Source: Acanthosoma haemorrhoidale (taxonomy: Eukaryota; Arthropoda; Insecta; Hemiptera; Acanthosomatidae). Taken from it: a stretch of 64,000 nucleotides of DNA. Both the position numbers and the translations under genes were made by a program. The notes beneath the pieces are model-generated. The model was not told where the DNA came from and did no database searches. It saw only the letters and a program-made list of their open reading frames with translations. Positions 34,616-48,700 of this stretch are shown here, piece after piece. The DNA lies in NCBI GenBank assembly GCA_930367205.1, contig OV884009.1:95625189-95689188 (forward strand), read 5' to 3'. The stretch's first letter is position 1; each line of letters opens with the position of its first letter.

Positions 34616-37600
34616 GTACTCTCCTTAAAAAATAAACTATTTTTTTGATTTAATTTGTATTCAAATTAATTTATGTACCCTGTGATGAGTATCATCATTG
34701 ATTTGTAGTTCTAGCCATTCTGTATTCTTTAAATACTAATATTATAAATTTATGCAAATTCATGACTATATTTCTCACTTTCTTTTAAATTCCGGGAAAT
34801 TATTGTTGATAACATTCTTAGCACTATTGATAGGTCTAATCAATATATAGTATCAACTACTTCTCCACTAATGGCTCCACTTTTAAATAGGTATGGGTCA
34901 ACCACCTGTCTCTTTGTGTGTCCTAGTATAGTGATTATAAAAACGATTCAATCAATATGAAATAAACATCATTTTGACTTGGCTGTATGTGTTTTAGCCA
35001 AGCTATGACAGGAAGTGTGCGATAAAATAGTAAACCAGTAAAAAGTCAACTCCAGTTACCTCTCTTTTCTGGTCACTGATCAGAAGCTATATAATTTCAC
35101 AATTTTTCCCCATGTTTGGAAACACATTAAAGATAATAACGTGAAAAGAAATTCCCATATTTTAATAAATAAATTTTTATGAGCTAACTTTAGAAATCAT
35201 GTGTTAAAAGTTATTTAAGCTGATTTCAGCTGTATTGACTTACATGTTTTTGTTTTTTTTAATAGAAAATATTCATTATTTTTTTACATTCATTTGAGTT
35301 TCTGTGTCTTACCATTCCTCGATATAGTTCATACACAGTTTATGTAGGTGTTACATTAATACAAATACATTTATAATTAATATAACAGTATTTTAAATAA
35401 TGCCAAAAGAAATGGTGATACTACTGATCCTTGGGTCCCCTTGTTTTATCTATTGCGGCAATTCTGCAATTATAAAAAGTAAAAGAATTTTCATAAATAT
35501 TCATTAAGAAGAATAGATTAATAATATTTAAATTAATCCTATCCCAGAATTAAATGGGGTCCTTGTGAATAATGTTAATATTTTAAATGTGTCTTATCAC
35601 ATTAATTGTCTAGAGAGTTTACATACTTATAATAATAATAATTACCTAATACAAATAATAACACGCATATTTTTTAATGTGGAGGAATAGACTATTGTTC
35701 TTAAATCTCCAGTCTCGAGCATGTGATTCTGGGCAATTTAACCCACTCACTGACAGATTTCAGTTCTGTTTTTTATTTGTATTCATTATTATTTTCTTGA
35801 GTACCATTCACTGGTGCTCAGAGGGGTTCAAACTCAGTAACTAAGTAGATGTTTCCATACATTTAGGGTAATTGTTAAATAACTGTATCCAGATATTAAT
35901 TTCCCTATGTTAGAGATCATTATCCTACCTAACTTCGAAATGGTTATTATTATTAAATTTTCTCTTAATATATTGACACAAAAGTGCTAGTCGCTTTACT
36001 TCTATCAATAAAGTCTTATCTGCTATCCTTAGGGGCACTTGTCACCCTCACACATGAAGCTATTTATTCATCTATGATTCACTGCAGGAATTTAGTTGTT
36101 TCTATCAAATGCATCGTTTTTGTTTCTAAATATTTTCAGGTCCAAATGTTTAGTTTGCTTTGAAAATAATTTTTTATAACACTTTGGTGAAGTTTATTTT
36201 ATTCATTCATTATAGAACTTTTTCCTATTCTCTCTTATGTATGGATGAGCTTGGTGCAGGACTTTAGGTGACAATAGCGAGTACTTGTAGATACTTAAAT
36301 CCTTCTTTCCCTGTCTAATTTATGGGTTATCTGTGAAAAGAATTAATCGTTTTTTGTACTTGGAAAGTATTCTAGAATACCTGATTCTGACTTAGTTATC
36401 TTATATAAGAGCTGTTAGTCTTAAAAAATGGCTTGATATAATGGTGGACTGTATTATTTAGCTATTGGCACTCAATATATGATAATGTACCCACAGTAGG
36501 TATACAGGTTGAGCTTATCTCAAGAAATGTTTTTTAAATCTTCTCAGATGATAAGGGCTGCTCAGAGCTCCTCGTAACATATAATAGAGAGATGCACAAT
36601 CCAGCAACAGGATGTCAGGGGATACTAAATGTAACAATCATCATTTTTACTACAACAAACTTTATTTTAAATGATTAGTGCTGGTTGTGGAAGGGTATGA
36701 TTAAATAATAAATGTTCAGTATTTATACAATGTGGTGCCGTATTGTATAAAGACTGAAGATTGATTATTTAATCTTTATTTTGTTCCAGACAGTAATTGA
36801 TGGTTTGACTTATTTTTCTTATAAGCTTTACTGGTTTTGCCAATCAACCACCAAGTTGTATAAGTAATGAATTTTGTATATAGCTTTGTCTATAATGAAT
36901 AATATTTACTGTATTGTGAAAATTAAAACATTCCTGTTTAGGGAGACCTACTTTAAAAAGTGTCTATTCATGGAAGTTCCATTGTATTCGTATCAACTTA
37001 TACATTTATACAATGCTAAAAAAAATTATCTTTATAACCTACAGCTTTGTAATTATCATTTATTTTTTAGGATTTAGTTAAAAAAACCAGTTATATTTTG
37101 GATTCAATGGAGGAGTTTCATAGAGAAATTAATGTGACCAGTATCGGCATTAAAACACTATCTAATACTTTTGAAGGAGTTTCAGACAGTCAATTTGTTG
37201 AAAATAGGGTCTATGATGAAGATGATATGATATGTGAAGTAAGTAACATTTTATTGAGATATGGGCTTCCTCTAAATTAGCATACATACATTTTGTGCTT
37301 AACCAAATTGGTAATAAACTTCCATGAAAGCTTTCTTAGTATCAGACTTTATGAAACTGCCTATCTTTGGGTTTACGGCTTTGTTTAAATGGATATTGGT
37401 TGCTTTCTAATCAAATTGGTAATTCCAAAATACCAATCTCGACCTATACCCCACTACATCATATTATCTGAATTATTTTTATCCTGTTGATCCCCTCAAT
37501 TTATTACTTATTGTCATGATTGATAACTTGAAATATAGTGATGTTATTATTAATCATAAATGATAATTATATTAACCAAGACAGAGGGATTTATATTAAT

Positions 37601-40600
37601 AATAAAAGAACCTTTCACATCTCCTTGAGTATAGCTTCAAACTCTAGAAGACCAGGGAAATAATCCTTCCCAAAGTATATCCATGAACAACTAACAAAAT
37701 TATTATTTCACCTCGGATCTGTACTATTGACTGGGTAAAGCTCCCCCATGAGAAAGAGTTATAGTTAGCACAATCATGAATCGCCCCAGTTCGTGTTCAA
37801 AGTAATCAGGGCCGTCCTAAGTCTGGATTACCATTGCACCTTGTGAGAGGGGAAGGGTGTGATAATGAGAGTAATCTATTAACTAAAGCTGAAATGTGCT
37901 ACTTGGAGATTACAGAAATGTATTCCTGATGTAAACAGTATTATCAATGTTTCCAACTAGCAATAATTGTTCAGTAGCTCAGTAGTACTTCATCGGTTCA
38001 AAAAAAGTATTATAAATGTTATTTTAATTGAATAATAATGATAACGCTTGCTAAGGCTAACAGATCACCTAATAATATATGTATAGTAGTCACAGTTCAT
38101 GGCCCAGGGATTGTGGGGTCCACTAAAAACACAGTCCGGTTTAATTTCATAGCTAAATCTTGTTAAGGGAGGACAGTAATAAAAATCTATGACAATCCAC
38201 CTATGATCACATTTTTCAGTCCATCCAGCTACTGGTCATTAAATACCACAATAAAAAATACCGATCAGAAGATTAGTTTTATATTATGACCAATACTTAA
38301 CTAAAAAAAAATTTCAATAAAAAAAATCTGTTCATCTAAATCTTATAAATGCAATGACATTTCTCATAGTATAACTTCATCAATTTGATGTTTCCTAGCA
38401 ATGCTGCCATCCTTGGTTACAATATACTATCTTAAACGAAAACATTGATTGGTTCTTTGTCTATTGCATTATCCCCAGTGGATATAAATTGCAAATTTAT
38501 AGAACTATGGAGGGAACTCATAAGGAAATTTTATTTGTTTGTACAAGATAAACCCAAGAACTGCTGAACACGTTTTGAAAATTGATATGCTTCTTAGACA
38601 GTTTGTTAATATAGACTGTGTATGTGTATCTTCATTCTAGTTCTTTTAGGGGTTTAGTAGGGAACTTAAATTATTAATGTGGGAGTTATGTAAGATATAC
38701 TACTACAAAATTTTAATGAGATTAAGAAGAGTGGAATGTTATCTCAACGAGTAACAGTAATGAGGGCTGACCATGAAAGAGGGTGAGGGTTAACTCTGCC
38801 GCAGATATAAAGGAGACCCTAAGCAAGCAGGGCGACCTCACCTTCGAGAATTCGGAGCAATTAAAGAGGATGGAGGAGCAGACATTGATAGAGACCTTAG
38901 TAAAGGATAATGAGAGCAGATAAATCAGAGGTGACCTATTTGAGTTCATGCTTAAGTAGGTGTTAAGAGACTAAGCAGAGCAGGGGCTTCTCGGCAGGTC
39001 GCTTAAGATCAGGAGGGTTCCAGTGAAGCCTGGGGAGTCAACTGCAACAGTTGTGATCAGGATCTGGGCCAGCCTCGATGTAAAGCTTGCCGCTAACAAC
39101 CTGGACACAGCCAAGAGGAGACGACCCACGTCCACCGGCGATGATAGCAAGGTCTGTGCACCAGCCAGTAAGACAAAGGATTTCTCCACCCAGCACCTAC
39201 CATGGGACAGCGACACAGAGATCTACATTGGTGAGGAGATTGCTCCGGACAACTGGCACCTCTACTTACTGGCTGGCTAGGCAGATGAGACTGGCAGGGA
39301 AGGTGAAGTTCGTCTGTTTCACTGACAGTAGAGTCAAGTGCAGGTGGGACAGTGGCCTCCTACTGTTTGTTGTCATTGGAAAGCTGGAGAACCTGGATGT
39401 CAGCTCCTCAACGATTCTCTTTTCATTTTGATTTTAATTTTCTTTAATAATGCCTATATTTATTTTTACTGGCTACAAATATCCTGCTGCACCTTACTTT
39501 TTGTTACCCGACCTCCCTTTACCACACCAGCCTCTATTCCCAAACCTGCTTTTTTGTTTTTTCTTAAATTCTCTTTATATTTCTTTTCGTTATGCCATTA
39601 TTTTTGTATCTGTTTTTCATTTATATCATTATATTTACTTTTTTCCAGAACATTGTCATTACCATAGTGTCTTCTCATTAGTCACGGTGTACCCCAACAC
39701 ATCTCCTCAGCATGACCAATGTTTTAACCACCTGTCACATAAATTCCCAATGTCCTACCTGCCCAGTACGACATATTCCTTTTATATTTTATCAACAAAT
39801 TTTTCCGGATTATAGCTTCTCCACATTATATCTGAAACATGGCTCAAATCCTTTATTTCTTCCTCTTCTGTCTCCATCCCCAACTAGATTTTTCTCCGCC
39901 ATTGGCCAGACAGGCAGGGGTGTGAGTCTGTAACTCCGATACATGGCTGGATCTCCATACCATCGACTTCTCTGCAAATATTCTCTCCTCTTCTCAGCTT
40001 CCTGTTGTGTCCCTGTTCTTTCATGGCCTAATCCTAATTCCCTACAATATCCAGACCCCATCTTTTCCTCCTAAAACTATAACTTATTGCAGTCTGCTCG
40101 ATGCCCTATCCTCCAAAAACATTCTACTGGATCTCAAAGCCCTGGATTAGAATACAATTAGGTTTGCTTCAACACGAGTCCAAACTACTAGCGGGAGCAT
40201 GCACAGTACAGTTGTGCCGTTCCAGCTCCCCCGAAACCAAAATCCGAAGTGTCAGACATCTGTTCCAACATGTTCAAAACCTAGATTGAAAACAGTTTGT
40301 GAATGTCAAAATGAGCCGATGATGGGAGTAAGGAGTAAGAATCAAAGACATCTGCAGTCATCCCCTCTTTTCCCACTCATCGTAATAAGGAAGGTTATAT
40401 ATATTAACAAAAAACTTTTAAGTGAGAGCACACCTTATAATAAAGAACAGAACTATCGTTAGAATTAGTTTAAGCTATTCAACTCTTCACTACTTCAATT
40501 AAAAATTATTAATCATAAAATGAATAATAGACGTTGACTTTTATTTTGTCTTTTAATAATTGTGTATTCACTTTAAAATTATAAATCATTGAAAATCTTT

Positions 40601-42715
40601 ATTAGTAGAGGTTAATTTTAATTTATAAATGAATTTTGTCTGGATCATAAAGAAGTAAGTTGGTTTGTAAAGTAACCTTCTAAATGAGTCTGAAGTTCGA
40701 AAAAGTGTACATGTTCTAAATCCATCATCAGGTAAAGTTCGTGCATGCTCATTCCTATAATATTCTATAGCTTAGTCCGTGATTCTGTGTTGGAACAAAC
40801 CTATTTATTTCTGCTCCACAATTGACTCCATGGTGGATATTCTCCCTACCAACCTCCTTAATACCCTTAACCCCCATGAACCCTTTAAAACCTCTACCTT
40901 TTGTCGCTGCTCCGTGGATATGTCAGAAGATCAGAGACTTACAAAGGAAGCATGAGAGGCCGAAGATGCACAAGGTATGTAGATAACTATCAGGCATTCA
41001 CGGTACTAAGCAAGTTGACCCAGAGGACAGTCAGCTAGACGAAGTCGAAGTACCTTCATGAAGCCCTCTCCTATGCTCCTGATTTCAAATCAAAATGGCA
41101 ACTCCTTTGAAAACTGCCCCTCTGTGACTCCTTTGGTTCTTCCTCCTTGAAGGTATTTCCTGTTTCACGTGATGAATTAAACTCATATTTTGTGTCTGCC
41201 TCCTCAATCATTTCACCATCTCCCTCATGTTATAGTTCCTGAGAGCCTTCTTTTGATTGTAATGATTTTTATTTTAACTATGTCTCTCCCACTGACTTTA
41301 TAACCTATGTAATAAGAGCACGTACAAATGCTACTGGTCCTGAAGGAATTCCTCTATTAAGTTAATAAAAATATGCTTTCCAGTCATCCTGCCTATTCTT
41401 TTCCATGTGTACAATTTTTCCCTTCAAAACTTAGCCTTCCCAACTTATGGAAAAAGTTTTAGTCCAACCCTTAAAAATAAATCCTAACCCTACATCGCTA
41501 AACAACTATCACCCAATCTCCAACCTTTCTAACCACTCCAAACCTCTTGAAAAACTGATTCAATCCCAAATCTCTGATTTCCCCGAACAGTCCCAACTTC
41601 TTCATCCTTTCCAATCTGGTTTGTGTCCCGGTTACTCCACTCAATCTGCACTATAGTTAAGTCACCCAGAGTACTGACGTAGACCCCCCTTTACTCTGTC
41701 ACTCTAGAAAGCTACCCCTCCTCACCCCCTACACAACCCACCTGTTACTTGAAGTTAATGCCTAAACCCAAGACACCATTCATTCCAGTGTTAACTACCT
41801 TAAAATACTGGTGGGGTTTGAGAAAAGGCAGCATGGGCAGAGCCTATCTCCTTACCACTCATGTCAATATTCTCTTTGTCGGGAGTTTAGCTCTTATTGC
41901 TAGTGACATTCATGCTGTTATTGATCAATAAACACTAACAGTCCTCATTCTCCTAGACTTTCCCAATGCAATTGATACAATAGACTGTGGAGTTCTTCAT
42001 TTAAAGTTAAAATCATTGACCTTCTCCGGTAGCTCTATTTCCTGGTTTCAATCATTTCTTTTCACCCATTCACAAGTAGTTTCTATCCCTAATCAACCCT
42101 TATCTGCTTCCCTTACTCTTTTCTCAGGTGTAGCCCAGGGATCAAGCACCCCTTCTTTTCGGTAATGACATAAACATTTTCATTATTGTTCTCATCATCT
42201 GTACACTGATGACTCCCAAATCCATTTATTCCCTCCCCACCAATATTTTCGCTGCATTTGCCAAGATTCAGGGATCCGGGCAATTGTTATAGGCTCCAGT
42301 TTCCTCCTCAGATCCTTTGCCTTTATTCCTGCTCTAACCCTTAGTAACCATTCTATCACTTTCTGCTCCACCATTAAAAACCTTGGGATAACTATTTCTT
42401 AAACCCTCTCTTGGAACCAATATATCTCCCAAATTTTCCGTCGGTCAAGAGGTGGTACCCTTAAACTATTCCATTGCTCTCACCATCTGCTTCCCCAGCT
42501 TATACGTCAACTCTTTGTTCCCTCCCTCACTTTGACTATGGCTGTGTGGTATATGGGAGTCTCTCAGTGGGACTTGAAGGCAAGTTGAATTGCTTCGTTA
42601 GATTTCTCTTTGAGACTCTGGCTCCACACCAATTCAGGGTGGCTCTTCCTCTCCTTCCGTACACAATATTTCCTGGGTTCATTCCTTTTTCAAAACATTA
42701 ATTTGCGTCCGCTCC

Positions 42716-42780
<65 letters not shown>

Positions 42781-45700
42781 TTAATGTTTATTGAATTACA
42801 AGCTAAGAAAGGTTGGTAATAAGAACACGTAGAACGTTGTAACAAGACTGCTTTATTTAGTCCAAGATACCTCTATCTATAGGTATTACCTGTAAACATA
42901 TATACAGATAACATATGTTTGGGGATTAAGGCTGGGCACTAGCGGCGCTTGGACTTAACTCCCCCCCACCAGTTTACGAACACCCATTCGCAAATTTTGA
43001 AGTCCAACACTCGGACGTCTTAGTCCATTCAAATAATGCTCCGCTAATGTTACAAAGGAGCAAAGGCCAGCCCCGCCCGTACACAGCCTGTAATCCCTCA
43101 CATTAAGCTCTAATCCTATAAAACGTAAAGACCAACTGTCACTTGTAAACAAAAAACAAAAAAGAAAACTTTGATTTTGAAAAAAAAACTTTGAATTTTG
43201 AAAAAAAAAACAATACTTCTGTGGGAAAAATCACATAACTATAACTATTTACAATGTTCCTCGTGTGTATGCTGCGAGGACACTCCAGCTCATTCCTGAT
43301 CTATAATCTCCCCCCCCTGGTGGAAGCTTTAACCGTTCTATGTGGACATTTCGCCGCTTCTTAGGGGGTCATATAATCTCAATTGTCACGACGTTGTGTT
43401 CCCTAATCACGACCTCTTTAAATGGGCCCTCATATCGCACCAGCTCTTTGCTCCTATTTGACCCTAGTTTTTTATAGACGATAGTCCCGATTTTAAGTTC
43501 TCCCATTCGATCCCGGACTTTGAGGTTTTCCCGTTCCACTCGTCTCGCTTTGTCCCTCGTTATCCTTTCTCGGACTTTGTCACATATTTTCCTCAAACCG
43601 ACAGTATTACTCGCCTTTATCTCCGCCATTCCCTCGTCCGCTACCGTCTCCGCCCCATTTCTCCGTCTTTCGCACAGCCCAAAGAGGATCTCGAACGGGG
43701 AGAACCCCGTCGCGGTGTGGATCGAATGATTGTAAGCGGCCACCGCCTTCGGCATCCCCTCATTCGCTGGCAGACCCTTTTCCGCGTGATATACCCGCAG
43801 GTGGTCACTCAGGGTGCTGTGCAATCTTTCTATCCCTCCTCTACTCTTAGGGTGCCCTGGGGTATTAAGATGCCAAGAGACATCGAGAGTCTTCATTTCT
43901 TTTCGGATGTTGGCATTGTCGAATTCTCTGCCCCCATCCGACGAGATCCAGTCTGGTACTCCGTAAAACTGGAACCAGGTATTTAATGCCAGTATTACCG
44001 CGTCTGATGACCGTTCTTGCACCGGGTGCGCCATGGCCACCTTGCTAAAGATGTCGATTGTGGTAACCCACTTATACCCCCTCCAAGTGAAGGTATCCAC
44101 TTGTAAGTCGCTCAAGGGTGTCTCGGTGGTGGGCGATTCTTCTTGTCGCCCCCGTGGTGGATGTCTGTCATACTTCGTAGTGAGACAAACTGCGCATGCC
44201 CCTATCATTTTTTGTATGCTCTTTTTCATTCCCCACCAAAAGTACCTCCGCCGCAACGTTTCCTGAACTCCACGGTGGTTCGTTTTTCCTTGGTGATAGG
44301 CCAGCGTCACTTCTAGCTGCTGTCCTCTGTCTTTGAGTGTCTCCACCATCGACGTGCACCGAATAAATACCCTATCCACTCCAAGTTGTTCCGTTCACCA
44401 GAGTCTTTGAATTTTCTCCCAAATAGTGGCATTCCCTACAAATACATGATGGGTCTTTCCGGGTTCCGAGGCATCTTCCAATGCACGGCAAATTTGGTCG
44501 TTCCTAACACCTGGTGGCGACCAAATCGTCGCGATTTTACTTCTCCCATAACTGTCATATGCGATCTGCAGCCGCCCTGAGGTCTTGGATTTCTAAATGA
44601 TCTGCCGTCTTTTGTCGTTCACGATCCCCTCTGTTACTTCCATTTCAACAGGTCTTTTGGCGGCAGAACCTTCCTCGCCCTCGCTATCTCCTCGCGTACT
44701 GAGGCTTTCATCCTCCCCAGGTGTCCATTCCCGGAGAAACTGTTGGATTTCCCCGGAAGGTTCCCCTTCTTCCAATGCATTCACAGTAATGGCTCTGGAC
44801 AGCCAGTCTGCCACTACATTCTCTTTCCCGGGTTTATATATGATCTCCATATTGTACTGGGACAAAAACTCTTTCCACCTTGTGACCCGCGCCGAGGACT
44901 CCTTTAACTTTCCTACCCATTGTAGGGGTCTGTGGTCGGTGTGAACACGGAATTTTCTGCCGAAGACATATGGGCGGAAATGGTCTATAGCCCAGACGAT
45001 ACCTAGGAGCTCTCTCTCTCTCTAGAGCACTATACCGCGCTTCCGTTTCTGTGAGCCGTCGACTAGCGTACGCCACCGGGCGCTCCCTACCGTCTCTCTC
45101 CTGCGACAACACTGCCCCCAGTGCGTATTCGCTGGCATCAGTGGTGATTGTGAAGGGATGTTGGAAATCGGGAAATGCTAATATTGGTTCCTCCTATAAG
45201 CTAGACATACATTTCCGGATGTTCTGCTCCATGATTGGGGTAATTACCACCCTCGCTCCCTTTCGCAGTAAATTATTAATAGGCACCAGGTATGCCGCCA
45301 TGTCCGGCACAAATCTTCTGTAATAATTAAGCGTCCCCAGAAGTCGACGGATCCCCTTTACATTTGTGGGCACCACCATCCTTCTAGTCGCCTCGACCTT
45401 CATAGAGTCTGGCTTAACCCCCTCCTGTGAGATGGTGTGGCCCAAAAAATTGATTTTTTTCTTCCCCAACAGAGACGACTTCTCCATGGACAATTTTAAT
45501 CCGAATTCGCGGACTCTTTGAAATACACTTCTTAGGTGCTCAACGTGCTCTGCCTCCGTTCTGCTGAAAACTAACAGATCGTCCATGTAGACCTGGCATA
45601 CCGCTTTGTCTATTCCCCTCAAAAATTCATCCATTAGGTGTTGAAAGGTAATCGGGGTGTTTTTCAGTCCAAATGGCATCCTGGTAAATTGATAATGCCC

Positions 45701-48700
45701 TCTCTCAAATGTAAAGGCCGTTTTGTCTTGGTCGTTCGCGCTCATCTTGATCTGGTGATAGCCTGCCTTTAGATCTAGGGTACTATATATTGTCGCCCCG
45801 TTCAATCTGTCTAATATGTCCTCAAATCGGGAAATAGGATACTTCTCGTCCGTCGTGTTCTCGTTTAACTTCCGATAATCGATAACTACCCTGTATTTCT
45901 CCGTCTCATCCCCAGGTCTATTTTTCTTCCTCACTGCCCATAGAGGACTGTTATATGGCGAAGTGCTATTAATTATAATCCCTTGCCGTTTGAGACTCTC
46001 TAGCCCCTCTCTAATATGCCTATGTAGCGCCTGCGGATATCGTCTCTCTTTCACGTATGTCACGCGTTCTTTCTTTAACGGATCTCGTGGACCGTCTTCC
46101 CAGTCGCTCCTAGCGTGTCTCCCTCTACGTAAAAAATATCCTCAAACTCCCTCTGTAGGCCTTCCCTCCAGCCCTCTATTTTATTAACCGCCCCTATCCG
46201 CGCTCTTCCGTCCCATATAGTCCCTTGACATTTATATTCCACTTTCCCCAACTTAATGTTCCATTTTTCCCCGATATTCTCCACACCTATGTCAAGGGAC
46301 TCCTGTCGTTCCCTTGTCTCTGCCAATAACGGACGTTTCTGGTCTTCTCCACGTTGGTTTCAGGGTCCGGGTTCTTTTGTATGCAACTCGGCTCCACTCA
46401 TTGTCGACGTCTTGCACCCTCACTTCTTCCTCCTTCGCACTAGTGTCGATCATTGATTGTGCACACTCCAAGAACGAGCGCTCATCAGAGAATCTTTCCT
46501 TTCTTCCTGTCTCCTTGGCTAGTTGCACCTTTAGAATTGTGGATAAGAATCCCATTCTACCCTCCACCTCTTCTACGCTAATCGACTCTCTCATCTTCTC
46601 CGTTATCTTATTGAAACAGACTACTAACCCCGCAGCATATTGCCCGTTACTTTGTCTTGGGGACTTCGTCTCCCTAAACATTTGGAATATGTCCTCCTCG
46701 GGAGTACATCGTCCTCCTCCGTACGCCTTCTTCAATCTCATTTTAATTACTTCCCACGGGGTTTCTTCATCTGCCTGAATTTGATTCAGTATACTCCTCT
46801 TGACCCAACATATCAGGGCCGCCTTCAACGATTCCGCGTCTCTGGGATTTATTAAATTTTCTTCTACTTTAGCTCCAATTAAAGCTGTGAGACGGTCTCC
46901 TCCTTTTAGAAAATGGTTCAGCTCACCCAGTTCCCCAGTGAATCTCTCCAGCTCCGAAACAGCCTTCCTCAGATCCTGGGTATTCATCGCTTTTACCCCC
47001 ATCAGCGTGAGCGCCGTGGCATGAACTTCTGGCATAGTTCCCACTCTTCTAATATCTGCTCCCTCTACGAGATTCAAGACGGGCTGTCTCAAAACTCCTC
47101 CTTCAGTCATCTTCTCTCTTTCGCGTATAGAAGAAAAAAAAAAAATATATATATATATATATACATACAATATTTTACAGTTCAAATCCTCAGTTTACTC
47201 CCAGAACACAAGATGCTGTCTCTCTGACCTTTATACTCCTGCCCACAAAACTGCAGCATACTATCAGTCCTTCCTTACTCGCTCTACTACCCTGTAGAAT
47301 TTTCTACCTCCTAATATCTGCCATATAGTAAGGATGCCTTATGACCCTTGAAAGCTCTCCTATTCCAACATCTCCTGCCCATCCAAGGAGAGGCTCGTTA
47401 GTCTGGGAACGATTCATTCATTCATTATATATCCTCACTTCTAGTTTTGTATTTATTATTGTTATTTAATTGTTTAATATATATACACAGGTGGTCTGAA
47501 AAGTTTCCGACCTCAACATGAAGATGATAATAAAATAAATGAAAGCTAGTGAAATAAAAGCTTTGTTAGGTCGGAAACTTTTCAGACCACCCTCGTAGGT
47601 AGATGTTGGCTGCCAGCTTGTTTATCACTTTTTTTGTTTTCTTTTGTATTAACTTAATGGTTTTTATTTAATATCATATTGAATTGTACAGACTTATGCA
47701 TTTTTTTTTTGTTTTGGTTTCTTATTGGCGGATACATTAATAACTTTATTTTCTAAAAGCAGTTAAAAAATCTTTTATTTTATGTCATAATTATTATTAT
47801 CTTTCCTTAGGTTTACACTTTATTTTACATTGTCATTTTTTTTTTATTACGATGTAATAATTATTTTTATTTGCCAGATGTGAACTTGTCATCTGAAAAT
47901 TAATGTTATTCATAGGGGGCTTTGTCCCGGATTACAAATTTGTTCCTATTCTATTTATATAAGTTGATTGAACTATTTTTTATTCTATGTCTTTTCTTCT
48001 TGTTGGATGTCTTCTCTCTTTGGTACCATGGGATTAATTAATTGGGGAGGCTTCAGTGGCAATTGTCACTGGCCTCAGTCGGAAGATTTCACCTGAAGAC
48101 ATTAACACTGTTAAGAAACAAAGAAGATAGCAAGGTGATGGTGTGTTTCCCATCTATCCAAACAATTACTCTTTGGTATCATTTACTTCTTACCTCTAGT
48201 ACCTTTTGACCACAGTGTTATCCTCCCTCTTCAATCTAGTTCCCTCTGTTGATCATGTTATTTTCATTGGCAACAGTAACTCTTACCTCTTCTCACCCTC
48301 TGTGGACACTAGATTCTTCACCACTTGATTTTACTCTGACACTCACTCACTTGATGTCCATATCGTACCATATTCTCCCACTCACCGCACTACACATTCC
48401 TATAGTCCACACCTGAACAATATTTGATCCATGCAATTAATGTTTTTATTTTTTCCCTATATATTACCCAAGGAACTAATTTCTGCTAACATGAAATCTC
48501 ACACCAAATCTGTAGACAATGATGGTTGGTATCCTAGCTAAGCTCAAGCTCAGTATCCTTCCTTCACTTTGTAGATTGTGGTCCAACTGACTCCTACAAA
48601 TCTGTAGCCAACAGCTTAAGTTGGACCCAATTATGCTCAAGGTCATCCATCAGAGCAATGCAGTTTACTGAAGGACGTAAAGGCTCAATGAAGGAGAGAG

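Larger units (their letters stand above)
42779..47133 (-). mobile_element. Ty3/gypsy LTR retrotransposon, one LTR, inserted in a CR1-like relic
   Basis: Minus-strand order is gag (47110-46292), pre-RT, RT (46063-45194), RNase H (about 45190-44593), integrase (44379-43369), polypurine tract (about 43320-43307), and one 3' LTR (about 43305-42779). No matching 5' LTR, primer-binding site or leader is present: only about 22 nt and a T-run separate the gag ATG from the AT repeat. CR1-like sequence on the two outer sides (42560-42717 and 47164-47440) is contiguous in the related relic at 50030-50370, so this is a nested insertion. No envelope frame was found. The individual ORFs are nearly intact, so the copy is fairly young. 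Confidence 0.88.

Noticed and set aside
39450..39815. 121-codon plus-strand frame rich in Phe, Tyr and Leu
   Set aside because: It lies within the decayed CR1-like relic; composition follows pyrimidine-rich DNA and no domain is present.
42718..42778. AT repeat considered as an origin or promoter TATA array
   Set aside because: It is a simple microsatellite, best explained as the gypsy target site plus slippage.
43520..46855. Plus-strand frames of 60-154 codons across the gypsy element
   Set aside because: They are antisense shadows of the RT, RNase H, integrase and gag frames.
47111..47185. N-terminal extension of the gypsy Gag starting at 47185
   Set aside because: The extra 25 residues are translated AT repeat and T-run; the natural ATG at 47110 is preferred.
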